From NCBI GenBank assembly GCA_017853915.1, contig JAFMIS010000080.1, forward strand, positions 1-9,239: a stretch of DNA of 9,239 nt, given 5' to 3'. Of the stretch, positions 1-6,189 are shown one piece after another. The notes beneath the pieces are model-generated. The model saw nothing but the letters and a program-made list of their open reading frames with translations. It searched no databases and was not told where the DNA came from. The DNA comes from a bacterium. GTDB lineage: Bacteria > Bdellovibrionota_C > UBA2361 > OMII01. The position numbers were made by a program, and so were the translations under genes. Each line of letters opens with the position of its first letter. Within the stretch, counting starts at the first letter, position 1.

Positions 1-225
1 TCGCGCCGCGATGAACCCAAAAGCCTGGATATCGCTGGCACTCGAGGCGTTTGACGCCATAGAATTAACTAAGCGTGGAACCACGCCGCGCTGAAACATT
101 GGCAAGTCACGAGCCAGGAATATCGAGATTCCAATGCCACAGAACGATAGGACAAAAACTCCCATAAAGCGCAGATCAAAGCGCACCCAAGGCCTCCGAG
201 ATATCGTGCTCCCAAAATATGCCAT
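1..225 (-). CDS. N-terminal part of a CpaB/RcpC-like Flp pilus assembly protein (cut by window edge)
   Basis: The frame is open for 75 codons from ATG at 225 to the window edge, so the 3' end is missing. The start is well supported: GGGAGG lies at 230-235, four bases before the ATG. The peptide has a basic N-terminus (SRRPWVRFDLRF), one hydrophobic segment at about residues 20-38, a Ser/Asn-rich linker, and then FGFIAAR at the cut. CpaB/RcpC proteins have this layout: one inner-membrane anchor, a linker, then a SAF domain that opens with a VVVAARDI-like strand. In Tad systems they associate with the outer-membrane secretin. The upstream neighbour is a CpaE-like gene, which supports a pilus role. 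The assignment is inference from layout and context. Any other membrane-anchored protein is possible because most of the domain lies outside the window. Confidence 0.55.
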   Translation of the reverse strand, partial: MAYFGSTISRRPWVRFDLRFMGVFVLSFCGIGISIFLARDLPMFQRGVVPRLVNSMASNASSASDIQAFGFIAAR

Positions 226-234
226 AGTGCCTCC

Positions 235-405
235 CTACCTACTCCCCAAGTCATTCATATCTTTACTACGGTGCTCCCACCTGGGGAGCATTTTTGGTTT
301 TGCGCTCCGTATCAGTAGCGCCCTGACTCTCTGCGGATACCTCTTTACATCCTCATAGGGGTCACCTGAGTAAAACCTCACCTCTTGATTTATGCTTTGT
401 GCCAT
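235..405 (-). CDS. Small 56-residue protein of unknown function in the pilus operon
   Basis: This short frame starts at ATG 405, inside the last codons of the CpaE-like gene, and overlaps it by 16 bases. GAGGG at 410-414 lies four bases before the ATG. Its TAG stop (235-237) overlaps the SD of the next gene, whose ATG is nine bases further on. Such tight packing, with strong ribosome sites on both sides, argues for a translated and translationally coupled gene. The product is hydrophilic and basic in its second half, starts MAQSINQEVRFYSGDPYEDV, and has no membrane segment or signal peptide. I recognise no family. By position it may be an accessory factor of the pilus operon, but that is inference only. 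Confidence 0.6.
   Translation of the reverse strand: MAQSINQEVRFYSGDPYEDVKRYPQRVRALLIRSAKPKMLPRWEHRSKDMNDLGSR
272..295 (+). terminator. Terminator-like hairpin on the plus strand, inside the small pilus-operon gene
   Basis: TGCTCCC (272-278) and GGGAGCA (284-290) form a perfect 7-bp stem with a 5-base loop, followed directly by TTTTT on the plus strand. The form is that of an intrinsic terminator, but it reads against the three genes here and lies within the 56-residue frame. It could stop antisense or read-in transcription entering from the left. In the sense transcript the stem is preceded by A residues and would not terminate. Confidence 0.4.
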
Positions 406-1658
406 AGCGCCCTCAACGGATTGATAGAGTTGGCGACAGCGAGTAGAACCGAACTTAGCTCTACCTCAGGTCGCGTCTGAGGGCTCATCTCTCTCGCATC
501 CGGTTCCGAATCGATCAGATCTAACGTCGCGGCTATTTGCTCAAACGCCCGTCGAGTTTGTTTGCATCCCATCCCATAGAGGGTTTTTCCCGAACCTGGC
601 CACCGCGCCGCCGCGGAGTCAAAAGGAATTGCCGGCAAGCTCCACGCGTTGGAGGTTGTTTCATCATCTTGCTGCATGTGTTTGGCCAACTCAGAGCGTG
701 AAACCGAAATGCCGGAGCACAAGAACAGAATACTCTCCTGATTACGCACCAGTGACCGGAGCGTTGGGATGAAGAACCGCGCCGCAGATAGCCCAAGCAA
801 CGAATCATCGAGCATCACGAGAACCGCGTCAGCGTCACGAATGATCGCGGCAGCGGCGGGACCTAGACGCCCACCCACATCGACTATCACGTTATCGTGA
901 GTCGCCCGAGCGGTCCCCAATAGCGCTTGCACGGCCTCAAGACACTCAACACGCCCCACCAAATCAATACACGATGAAATCTGTGATGGAGGCGGTAATA
1001 TTGATATGTGAGAGGAAACTCCGACTTCCGCTCGGCGCAGAGAATCACGAGAGATCTCCTCTTCCCCCTGCACCATGCTTCCAACAACATCAGCGTGAGA
1101 CCCATCGATAACAAACGCTCGACATAGGTCGCGCGTCTCTATATCGAGGTCCCACATCATAGTGCGTTGTTGCTGCGCGCCACAGACCTCTGCCAGAGCT
1201 GCACATGCGGATGTCGCTCCTACTCCTCCTTTAGCTTGCACAACCGCGATCACTCTACTTGGGCGAACGCGCCCGCTCGCTCGGAACTCCTCCCTGACAC
1301 TCATCAGTTCCTGAACCATGTCAAGAAGCGGCGCCGATTCGGCAAAGACTTTTCGGGTTCCGGTTCCGAGAGCAGCGCGAAATGCTCCAGCCGAATACAT
1401 GGAATCCGAGACAATCATCAAAATCTGCACCTGTTCTGCGCTAGCTTTCGCCTGCCGCGCGAGAGCGAGAGATCTCTCGCCAAGACTGGCGCCTAGTAGC
1501 AACACATCGCATGTATTGAGCCGCTCTAAAGCTCCATGCTCGTCACTTAGTCCTACTGAGAGATCAAGGGTATCTTTATCAACTCGATCCATGGCTTCCA
1601 GCCGTCGAGCCGTGCTGGCCTGCTCAGCTGAGCCGCTTTCAACAATCAGAACACGCAT
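390..1658 (-). CDS. cpaE: CpaE/TadZ-like pilus assembly ATPase with pseudo-receiver domain
   Basis: This 422-residue protein has the two-part layout of CpaE/TadZ, the MinD/ParA-type protein that helps place the Flp/Tad pilus machine at the cell pole. Residues 1-115 look like a response-regulator receiver fold (MRVLIVES strand, then DVLLLG at 51-56). The usual phospho-acceptor Asp after the third strand is replaced by Gly, so this is probably a pseudo-receiver. From about 134 there is a MinD-type ATPase: VIAVVQAKGGVGATS with KGGVGAT at 143-149, WDLDIE at 169-174 (Walker A'), and NVIVDVGG at 256-263 (Walker B). The second P-loop lysine of KGGVGKT is Ala here, as reported for atypical TadZ/CpaE proteins, so nucleotide hydrolysis may be weak or absent. 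The ATG at 1658 has GAGGG at 1665-1669, six bases upstream. It is the first visible gene of the minus-strand set. Confidence 0.8.
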   Translation of the reverse strand: MRVLIVESGSAEQASTARRLEAMDRVDKDTLDLSVGLSDEHGALERLNTCDVLLLGASLGERSLALARQAKASAEQVQILMIVSDSMYSAGAFRAALGTGTRKVFAESAPLLDMVQELMSVREEFRASGRVRPSRVIAVVQAKGGVGATSACAALAEVCGAQQQRTMMWDLDIETRDLCRAFVIDGSHADVVGSMVQGEEEISRDSLRRAEVGVSSHISILPPPSQISSCIDLVGRVECLEAVQALLGTARATHDNVIVDVGGRLGPAAAAIIRDADAVLVMLDDSLLGLSAARFFIPTLRSLVRNQESILFLCSGISVSRSELAKHMQQDDETTSNAWSLPAIPFDSAAARWPGSGKTLYGMGCKQTRRAFEQIAATLDLIDSEPDAREMSPQTRPEVELSSVLLAVANSINPLRALWHKA

Positions 1659-2093
1659 AACAAGCCCTCGCGTAACGTTAGAGAAGTACCAACAAACGTT
1701 TCAAAGTCTGTGATAACGGACATGAATGGGGGTAGGTGCAAAGCTTTCGGATATTTCGGCAGTACTTCGCTTCCCCACTTGCCGCATTCTCAGACTCAGC
1801 AAGCGTTGTGCCAATGATATCGGTCAAAGAGATCGCTGCTTGAAAAATGAAAATCAATGCGGGTCCTGAGACTTAGTACACTCGCATCAACATGTTTCAG
1901 GGAGATGACAACTAAGCATTTGATGCGTAGTAGAGAAGAACCCTTCCCTTGAGAAATTGGCGCTATATTTTCACTGGTCGATTAAAAAAGCTTCTCATCC
2001 ACAGATCGAGTAGGTGGAATGTGGCTCCTCCTACTATGACCGCGCTTGCAACGTGCCCGTAGTGGCAAGAGGTGCCGTGAATTGCAATATTTC

Positions 2094-2112
2094 GGCGCCC
2101 GACCCGGGCGCC
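2094..2112. repeat. Perfect GC-rich inverted repeat
   Basis: GGCGCCCG (2094-2101) and CGGGCGCC (2105-2112) form a perfect 8-bp all-GC stem with the loop ACC. No T-run follows on either strand, so it is a poor intrinsic terminator. AATATT-type sequences flank it on both sides (2086-2091 and around 2126-2132). Confidence 0.6.
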
Positions 2113-2201
2113 CTCCAGATATTAAAAATATTATGCCTCACGGTGGGGTGCCCACACCAAGGGTCAAACTGGCCACGCGCAGATGTTCAAAGATACAAGC
2201 T

Positions 2202-2233
2202 GTTGCGACGGGTATGCCAGGTATCGTCGCAAC
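2202..2233. repeat. Inverted repeat with 14-base loop
   Basis: GTTGCGACG (2202-2210) and CGTCGCAAC (2225-2233) are perfect 9-bp arms. The loop carries the direct repeat GGTAT-gcca-GGTAT. The arms are 23 bp apart centre to centre. It could be a protein-binding dyad or an RNA hairpin about 250 bases before the transporter start. Confidence 0.5.
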
Positions 2234-2483
2234 GATGAATGTGAACACAATCCTACCGAATTGAAGAATATGTGGCATGAACAAATGACGTATAGTGTCC
2301 GTGGTCCCACTGTTAGCACATCAGCGCGTTGGACTCCTCATCCATCAGACCCTTGCTATTTTTTCACCACCCGCGGTTTATTGAGTCTTTTCGCGCATGT
2401 GGGCAAACTCTCAATGACCTGTTAGTTGCTTATGAGACATCATTGGTGTATCCCTGCTACCACTTAGACTGGAGATATCCATC

Positions 2484-3779
2484 TTGGAAACCGCTCTTAA
2501 TCTCTCACGCAAAGATGGGCCCTCGCCTTCGCGGCCTACCCTTGTCCCACCATCTCCTCCCGCCAATCACGTGTTTAAGGTTTGGCTCACTGTGGTAGTC
2601 GCTGGTTTGGGGTATTTCGTTGACGTGGTAGATCTCTGGCTGTTCTCAAATTTTCGGGTCCCTAGTCTTCGTGATCTAGGTCTCACGCAATCGCAAATCA
2701 CCGACACCGGCGCATATCTTATTAACTGCCAGCAAGCTGGACTGCTGCTAGGAGGAGTTCTATGGGGAGTACTTGGTGACAAACGAGGGCGCTCCAGCGT
2801 CATGTTTGGCTCGATTATTCTCTACTCTGTCGCCAACATTCTAAATTCTTTTGTTACGTCAATCCCACAGTATGCGATTCTGCGATTTGTTACAGGGATC
2901 GGACTCGCCGGTGAGATAGGCGCTGGGATAACTCTTGTCTGTGAGATCCTACCCAAGAACCGACGTGGGATCGGCACAACCGTAGTGACGGGGCTCGGTG
3001 TCGCTGGCGCTATGGCTGCTTCACTGATGGGGAAATACCTCGAATGGCGCACCGCCTACCTGATCGGTGGGCTGATGGGACTCTCTCTGCTTGGTTTGCG
3101 GGTCCTAACTCACGATTCGGCGATGTACAAAAAAATGCTCGCTGTCGAGGGCATTAGTCGCGGTTCTTTACGCCTGCTCTTCGCCACGCGCCAGAATTCC
3201 ATACGATTTATTAGTTGTGTCCTTGCAGGAGCGCCGATTTGGCTCACATTTGGCATCTTTGCCACATTCTCGGCTGAGATTGCCCCGATTCTCGGAGTTC
3301 GCGGATCCATCTCAGTGCCAGACGTTCTTCTCTGTACCTCTATTGGTATGACCTTGGGTGACATCGGAGCGGGCGCACTGAGTCAGGCGCTCCAGCGACG
3401 GAAACTCCCCCTCATTATACTAACGTCTCTTGCTGGTCTGTGTTTAGTTGTGATCACATCTGGCCACATAGAATCGAAGACAACATATTTAGTCGTTTCC
3501 TTTCTATCAGGCCTATTTTCTGGATATTGGGCCTGCTTAATTACTACTTCGGCTGAGCAATTCGGCACGAACATTCGCGCCACCGCTACAACGATTATTC
3601 CTAACGTCGTGCGTGCCACCGCGATTCCCATGACGACAGCGTTTGTGACACTCAAAAGCACGTACTCCATGACAATCACGTTGTATGCTCTTATTGCTGT
3701 TGTATTTGGACTCGCTTTTCTTGGACACTCTCTTCTTAAGGAAACGTTCCACCGTGATCTTGATTTCTACGAACGATGA
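2484..3779 (+). CDS. Major facilitator superfamily transporter (metabolite/proton symporter type)
   Basis: This 431-residue membrane protein has about twelve hydrophobic segments in two halves, the usual MFS length. After a polar N-terminal tail of about 30 residues, TM1 carries GYFVDVVDLWLFSNFRVPSL, with acidic residues (D47, D50) in the helix. Motif A is clear between TM2 and TM3 (GVLGDKRGRS, 95-104). A weaker second copy, GDIGAGALSQALQRRK, sits between the halves at 292-307. EQFGTNIRATATTIIPN (358-374) matches the conserved loop of sugar and organic-acid carriers, and the C-terminus ends ETFHRDLDFYE. The substrate cannot be told from sequence. The start is TTG at 2484, because GGAGA (2471-2475) is eight bases upstream and no ATG or GTG lies in frame before it after the stop at 2433. 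No partner gene is adjacent in the same operon, as the next gene is 430 bases away. Confidence 0.85.
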   Translation: METALNLSRKDGPSPSRPTLVPPSPPANHVFKVWLTVVVAGLGYFVDVVDLWLFSNFRVPSLRDLGLTQSQITDTGAYLINCQQAGLLLGGVLWGVLGDKRGRSSVMFGSIILYSVANILNSFVTSIPQYAILRFVTGIGLAGEIGAGITLVCEILPKNRRGIGTTVVTGLGVAGAMAASLMGKYLEWRTAYLIGGLMGLSLLGLRVLTHDSAMYKKMLAVEGISRGSLRLLFATRQNSIRFISCVLAGAPIWLTFGIFATFSAEIAPILGVRGSISVPDVLLCTSIGMTLGDIGAGALSQALQRRKLPLIILTSLAGLCLVVITSGHIESKTTYLVVSFLSGLFSGYWACLITTSAEQFGTNIRATATTIIPNVVRATAIPMTTAFVTLKSTYSMTITLYALIAVVFGLAFLGHSLLKETFHRDLDFYER

Positions 3780-4211
3780 GGAACCCTCAGTTGTGAGTAT
3801 TTTGCTGCGTAAAAAGTGGGCTGCGAGCTCAGTGGCGCTCCTATATCTTCGACACTAGTGACTTCCGTAATCTTTGGACACATCGGGGAGCGCACTCTCT
3901 ATTTCGAACTCAAACAGGCAATATCGACCAATATTCACCTAAAGCATCATTTGACTACCTCTCGGCTTCCCCGATAATCAGGGTATGCTTCAGAATATTC
4001 AGGGCGTTCGCCCTTTCAGCGACAAAAACGAAGGCGACGCGGTACGGTTTGATTTCAGAAGTCGCCTTACCATTATGCCTTCGCATGGACATCAGGACCT
4101 TGATGCCTGCCTACAAGTGCGCCAGTTTCGTTTCCGAGGATCTGCTGCAGCCGCGTCCCCAACCGATCCTCAAAGACCCCACACACATCCTGACTCAACG
4201 GAGAGGTAACC
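3780..4211. other. Gap between transporter and cupin genes
   Basis: No supported gene. A 74-codon frame at 3985-4209 ends two bases before the cupin start. Its only SD-like bases (AGGG) are one base from its ATG, and its product is low-complexity at the C-terminus, so I do not call it. A 5-bp hairpin AGGGC-GTTC-GCCCT (4001-4014) followed by TTC is a weak terminator candidate for the transporter. A promoter/dyad element follows at 4031-4076. Confidence 0.45.
4031..4076 (+). promoter_or_regulatory. Promoter-like pair centred in a long dyad, upstream of the cupin gene
   Basis: TTGATT (4049-4054) and CATTAT (4071-4076) are 16 bases apart, each matching four of six sigma-70 consensus bases. Perfect arms AAGGCGAC (4031-4038) and GTCGCCTT (4061-4068) enclose the -35 element, and the second arm falls in the spacer. 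The arm centres are 30 bp apart, about three helical turns, which suits a dimeric regulator. The cupin start is 136 bases after the -10 element. The promoter and operator reading is inference. Confidence 0.35.
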
Positions 4212-4820
4212 ATGAGTTCGTTCGCTCATTTTCGTCAAACTCCGGTCTTCAACGCTGTCGTTGGCACAACGGTGCCTGCTCGATGGGACCACCTGATCCA
4301 GGGTAATTTGGCAACCACCAAAGACTCCTCGCTCAGTGGCATAACTCGAACTATTTATACGTCTCCCTCTCCCCAGACCGCGGTACACCATGATTCCTAC
4401 CAAACGCGCGCGGTGACCGGTGAGATATGGAAAGCCTCTCAAGAACAGGGGCAGCTGTCCCCCTCACCCATATTTAAGGTCACCGGATATGCTCAGATGT
4501 ATGTCATATCGGGATCAGGGGAGATGACGAAAAACGGTGAGACCATTAACCTACGTCCTGGGGAGAGAGTCTCCTTCCAACCCGAAGACACCTTTTCGCT
4601 CCCCTACAACAGCGCGCTGGCAATCTTCGTACGAAACGAAGACGCGAGGTTCGAACCAACGACTGACATACCAAAGCTTCCAGCGCTCTGCTTGCCCTCA
4701 AAGGATGAGGTCGCTATCATCCGCTCGATGCTCGGTATTTCTCCACACGTTGGTGAGCGTCGGGGGCCGGGTAGCGAAGTCTTGTCGTCTCGCGGATACG
4801 CCCGATCAAAGGCCGGGTGA
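4212..4820 (+). CDS. Cupin-fold protein lacking the usual metal ligands
   Basis: This is a 202-residue soluble protein. Residues 88-141 show a cupin beta-barrel pattern: GYAQMYVISGSGEMTKNGET, then NLRPGERVSFQPEDTFSL. This aligns with the common ..EVFYVLEGEGEVTVDGE..LRPGDVVFIPPGVPHRL.. scheme. The HxH and Glu of motif 1 and the His of motif 2 are not found in the expected places (the motif 2 position is Phe), so the barrel probably binds no catalytic metal. It may be a ligand-binding or structural cupin rather than an enzyme. The N-terminal 80 residues and the Arg/Gly-rich tail are unrecognised. The ATG at 4212 follows GGAGAGG with normal spacing. It stands alone; the frame stays open for 85 codons after its TGA stop (see findings). 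Confidence 0.7.
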   Translation: MSSFAHFRQTPVFNAVVGTTVPARWDHLIQGNLATTKDSSLSGITRTIYTSPSPQTAVHHDSYQTRAVTGEIWKASQEQGQLSPSPIFKVTGYAQMYVISGSGEMTKNGETINLRPGERVSFQPEDTFSLPYNSALAIFVRNEDARFEPTTDIPKLPALCLPSKDEVAIIRSMLGISPHVGERRGPGSEVLSSRGYARSKAG

Positions 4821-5040
4821 AGCATCCTTCATAGAAACCCGCTCAATCGGCTTGCTGCTCAGGTCGACTCTCAAATCGCTCCTGCTCATGGCGAGCGGCT
4901 TTGGCGCCTAGCTTTGCCTGATGACCATCGAGCCAAGAAACACCTACCTGTTAGTAAAGCGCTACCCGTATTTGGGGCCTCATACTACTTCTGCGCTCGC
5001 CTCTGCAGCAGGCTTCGGCGGAGCCCTTTATTGCTAAGCG

Positions 5041-5070
5041 CCGTCGTAGCACCACATGGTGCGAAGACGG
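5041..5070. repeat. Two-part stem-loop
   Basis: CCGTC (5041-5045) pairs with GACGG (5066-5070), and GCACC (5049-5053) pairs with GGTGC (5058-5062). Between the two stems is a symmetric 3x3 internal loop (GTA/GAA), and the terminal loop is ACAT. No T-run follows. Confidence 0.55.
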
Positions 5071-5157
5071 GCCTGTAGCGACTTATCACTTTCGTACGAG
5101 GCTTATGATTTTATTGCTCAGTATTAGGTTTGAGGCGTTTCTACCTACGCTCTAACG

Positions 5158-5196
5158 AGCTACAGCGGGCAAGCCACTTGCCTGTCCACTGGAGCT
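5158..5196. repeat. Long stem-loop with one bulge
   Basis: The outer arms AGCTACAG (5158-5165) and CTGGAGCT (5189-5196) pair with a single mismatch. The inner arms CGGGCAAG (5166-5173) and CTTGCCTG (5177-5184) pair with one G-T wobble and close a CCA loop. TCCA (5185-5188) is bulged. Together this gives about 15 pairs, unusually stable for unselected DNA of this composition. Confidence 0.55.
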
Positions 5197-5296
5197 TGCG
5201 CATCGGTGGAGGTTTCCTAGCCTTCGTTTCTCAAGTCCCTGTTACTATATGTCTCTTCCTTGAAATTCACCGATAGCCCTGGGGCTTGTCGTCTCT

Positions 5297-5326
5297 CGTT
5301 CGAGCAAGTACTCGACGCTATTTTTT
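5297..5326 (+). terminator. Terminator-like hairpin with six-T run
   Basis: CG-(T)-TCGAG (5297-5304) pairs with CTCGACG (5311-5317) around a six-base loop, with one bulged T. After CTA there is TTTTTT at 5321-5326. The stem is modest and the T-run starts three bases late, so strength is uncertain. It would end a plus-strand transcript from the gene-free stretch or from the cupin gene. Confidence 0.35.
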
Positions 5327-5470
5327 CACGGCCCTCAAAGGGGAGCGTAACACAACAACTAACGCTATGCGTCTTTAGTCGGCTATATTGGTTATACTGG
5401 TGGAACTCGATGTCTCAAAAACGGGTTATAAGATCATGGTGGCTCGTGGAGCTTCGACCTAGTAAATAAC

Positions 5471-5965
5471 TTATAGCGATCGATCTTTTTGACAATCCCG
5501 AGGTTGTAGGTCCTCGCGGAGAACTCGCTCAAGAAATCGCACTAGATGCTCGCAGTCGACTTCGCTAAAACCTCCCAATAGGAGGGATTCTCCCCGCACA
5601 ACGACTCTCCCCTCCGCCGCAATAAACGCGCTCCCGTGAGCCCACGTGTTACCCAGAGGAGTATGCTTTTGAGGATCAAACCAGGAGGGCGCGTCAGAGT
5701 GCAGGGCGGCTCCGTTTTCAACCAGGAGCTGCCAATGCTGTCGTCGACTAAGATCGCCAATACTGACCAACACTTTGTGTTCGTGAATAGCAACAGATAT
5801 TTTCTTACATGCCTGGGTCTCATTACTATCGAGAATATGTTCTCGCCCCACGAGGACTTGAGCTGGCTCTACGTGCTCTAAAATAGCAAGCCTCGCGACC
5901 TGTGGCATGACTCCGCCGCGATCGGAATCGCCCTGATAGAGCGAGTTATTTATTTTTGCGTCCAT
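5471..5965 (-). CDS. Hypothetical protein, 164 residues, divergent from the peptidase-like gene
   Basis: The product is soluble, mixed alpha/beta in character, with no signal peptide or membrane segment. I recognise no family. Visible features are a strand-rich N-terminal half (VARLAILEHVEPAQVLVG, then KISVAIHEHKVLVSIGDL), a Trp/His-containing centre (SDAPSWFDPQKHTPLGNTWAHG), two strands AFIAAEGRVVVRGESLLLGG, and a C-terminal charged helix (CEHLVRFLERVL). The start is uncertain. ATG at 5965 has no clear SD, while an in-frame ATG 19 codons later (MPQVARL, at 5908) follows GGCGGAGTC, which would give 145 residues. It shares the 5966-6189 control region with the gene at 6190, so the two may be co-regulated. 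No terminator is evident after the TAA stop. Confidence 0.6.
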   Translation of the reverse strand: MDAKINNSLYQGDSDRGGVMPQVARLAILEHVEPAQVLVGREHILDSNETQACKKISVAIHEHKVLVSIGDLSRRQHWQLLVENGAALHSDAPSWFDPQKHTPLGNTWAHGSAFIAAEGRVVVRGESLLLGGFSEVDCEHLVRFLERVLREDLQPRDCQKDRSL

Positions 5966-6025
5966 ACGCCGATGTTATGGTCATACTGTTCAAGAGATTA
6001 CTTAAAGTCACCAGATCCGTGCATT

Positions 6026-6058
6026 GACATAGTACACAGACGACTGACTGTCTATGTC
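6026..6058. promoter_or_regulatory. Bulged inverted repeat between divergent genes, possible operator
   Basis: GACATAG (6026-6032) pairs with CTATGTC (6052-6058), and ACAG (6036-6039) with CTGT (6048-6051), leaving TAC bulged on one side. TTGACA (6024-6029), a perfect -35 hexamer on the plus strand, overlaps the left arm, but no acceptable -10 lies 16-18 bases after it. The location between two divergent genes suits a regulator site. Confidence 0.4.
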
Positions 6059-6161
6059 TGATATCACCTGTGCGCATTAGATCGTTTGAGCCTTCCAGCC
6101 CTGCAGCTACTCGGCTTTTCTAAACCGTCGCAGCCCAGAAAGTGGATTAGCTCTAGTGGCT

Positions 6162-6170
6162 TGCTACACT
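6162..6170 (+). promoter_or_regulatory. Possible extended -10 promoter of the peptidase-like gene
   Basis: TGC-TACACT forms an extended -10 element (TGn plus four of six consensus bases). The -35 region (around 6141-6147) is poor, as is common for extended -10 promoters. Transcription would start near 6177, just before the TAGGA ribosome site at 6179-6183. This is inference from a short motif. Confidence 0.3.
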
Positions 6171-6189
6171 TTTGGACCTAGGAATATCT

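Larger units (their letters stand above)
1659..2483. other. Gene-free stretch between the divergent pilus and transporter genes
   Basis: No convincing gene lies in these 825 bases. Open frames at 2014-2238, 2046-2264, 2183-2425 and 2329-2598 overlap each other, lack a properly spaced SD, and resemble no family I know. The stretch must carry the promoters of the divergent CpaE-like and transporter genes, but I found no strong sigma-70 pair. It contains a GC-rich perfect dyad at 2094-2112, a smaller hairpin at 2143-2155 and a 9-bp dyad at 2202-2233. These could belong to a structured leader or to regulator sites. A decayed gene cannot be excluded. Confidence 0.5.
4821..5470. other. Gene-free stretch rich in stem-loops
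   Basis: No convincing coding region on either strand in 650 bases. The longest candidate (5260-5469, TTG start) has no SD and overlaps the stop of nothing relevant. The stretch holds several stem-loops: GGCTTC-GGC-GGAGCC at 5011-5025 followed by CTTTATT, a two-part hairpin at 5041-5070, a long one at 5158-5196, and a terminator-like one at 5297-5326. An uncharacterised structured RNA, or remains of a decayed gene, would both fit. Confidence 0.45.

Noticed and set aside
1658..1733. 25-codon frame (MSVITDFETF...) overlapping the cpaE-like start
   Set aside because: No SD before its ATG; the overlap with the cpaE start is probably fortuitous.
1991..2001. DnaA-box-like TCATCCACA
   Set aside because: A single imperfect copy with no cluster, AT-rich unwinding element or dnaA/dnaN nearby.
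2014..2598. Overlapping frames of 70-90 codons in the long gap
   Set aside because: They compete in three frames, lack well-spaced ribosome sites, show no family resemblance, and the last runs into the transporter gene.
3793..3858. 21-codon GTG frame after the transporter
   Set aside because: Too short to separate from chance, although GAGGA lies ten bases upstream.
3985..4209. 74-codon frame ending just before the cupin start
   Set aside because: No usable SD (AGGG is one base from the ATG), low-complexity C-terminal part, and it covers the promoter-like dyad.
5100..5175. tRNA-like string on the minus strand (TGTAGCTCGTTAGAGCG)
   Set aside because: The D-arm loop would have only four bases, no T-arm GGTTCGA sequence is present, and no acceptor stem can be drawn.
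5260..5469. 69-codon TTG-start frame
   Set aside because: No SD, unlikely composition, and the terminator-like hairpin at 5297-5326 lies within it.
5969..6061. 29-codon frame (MLWSYCSRDY...) between the divergent genes
   Set aside because: No SD, and it covers the putative operator dyad.
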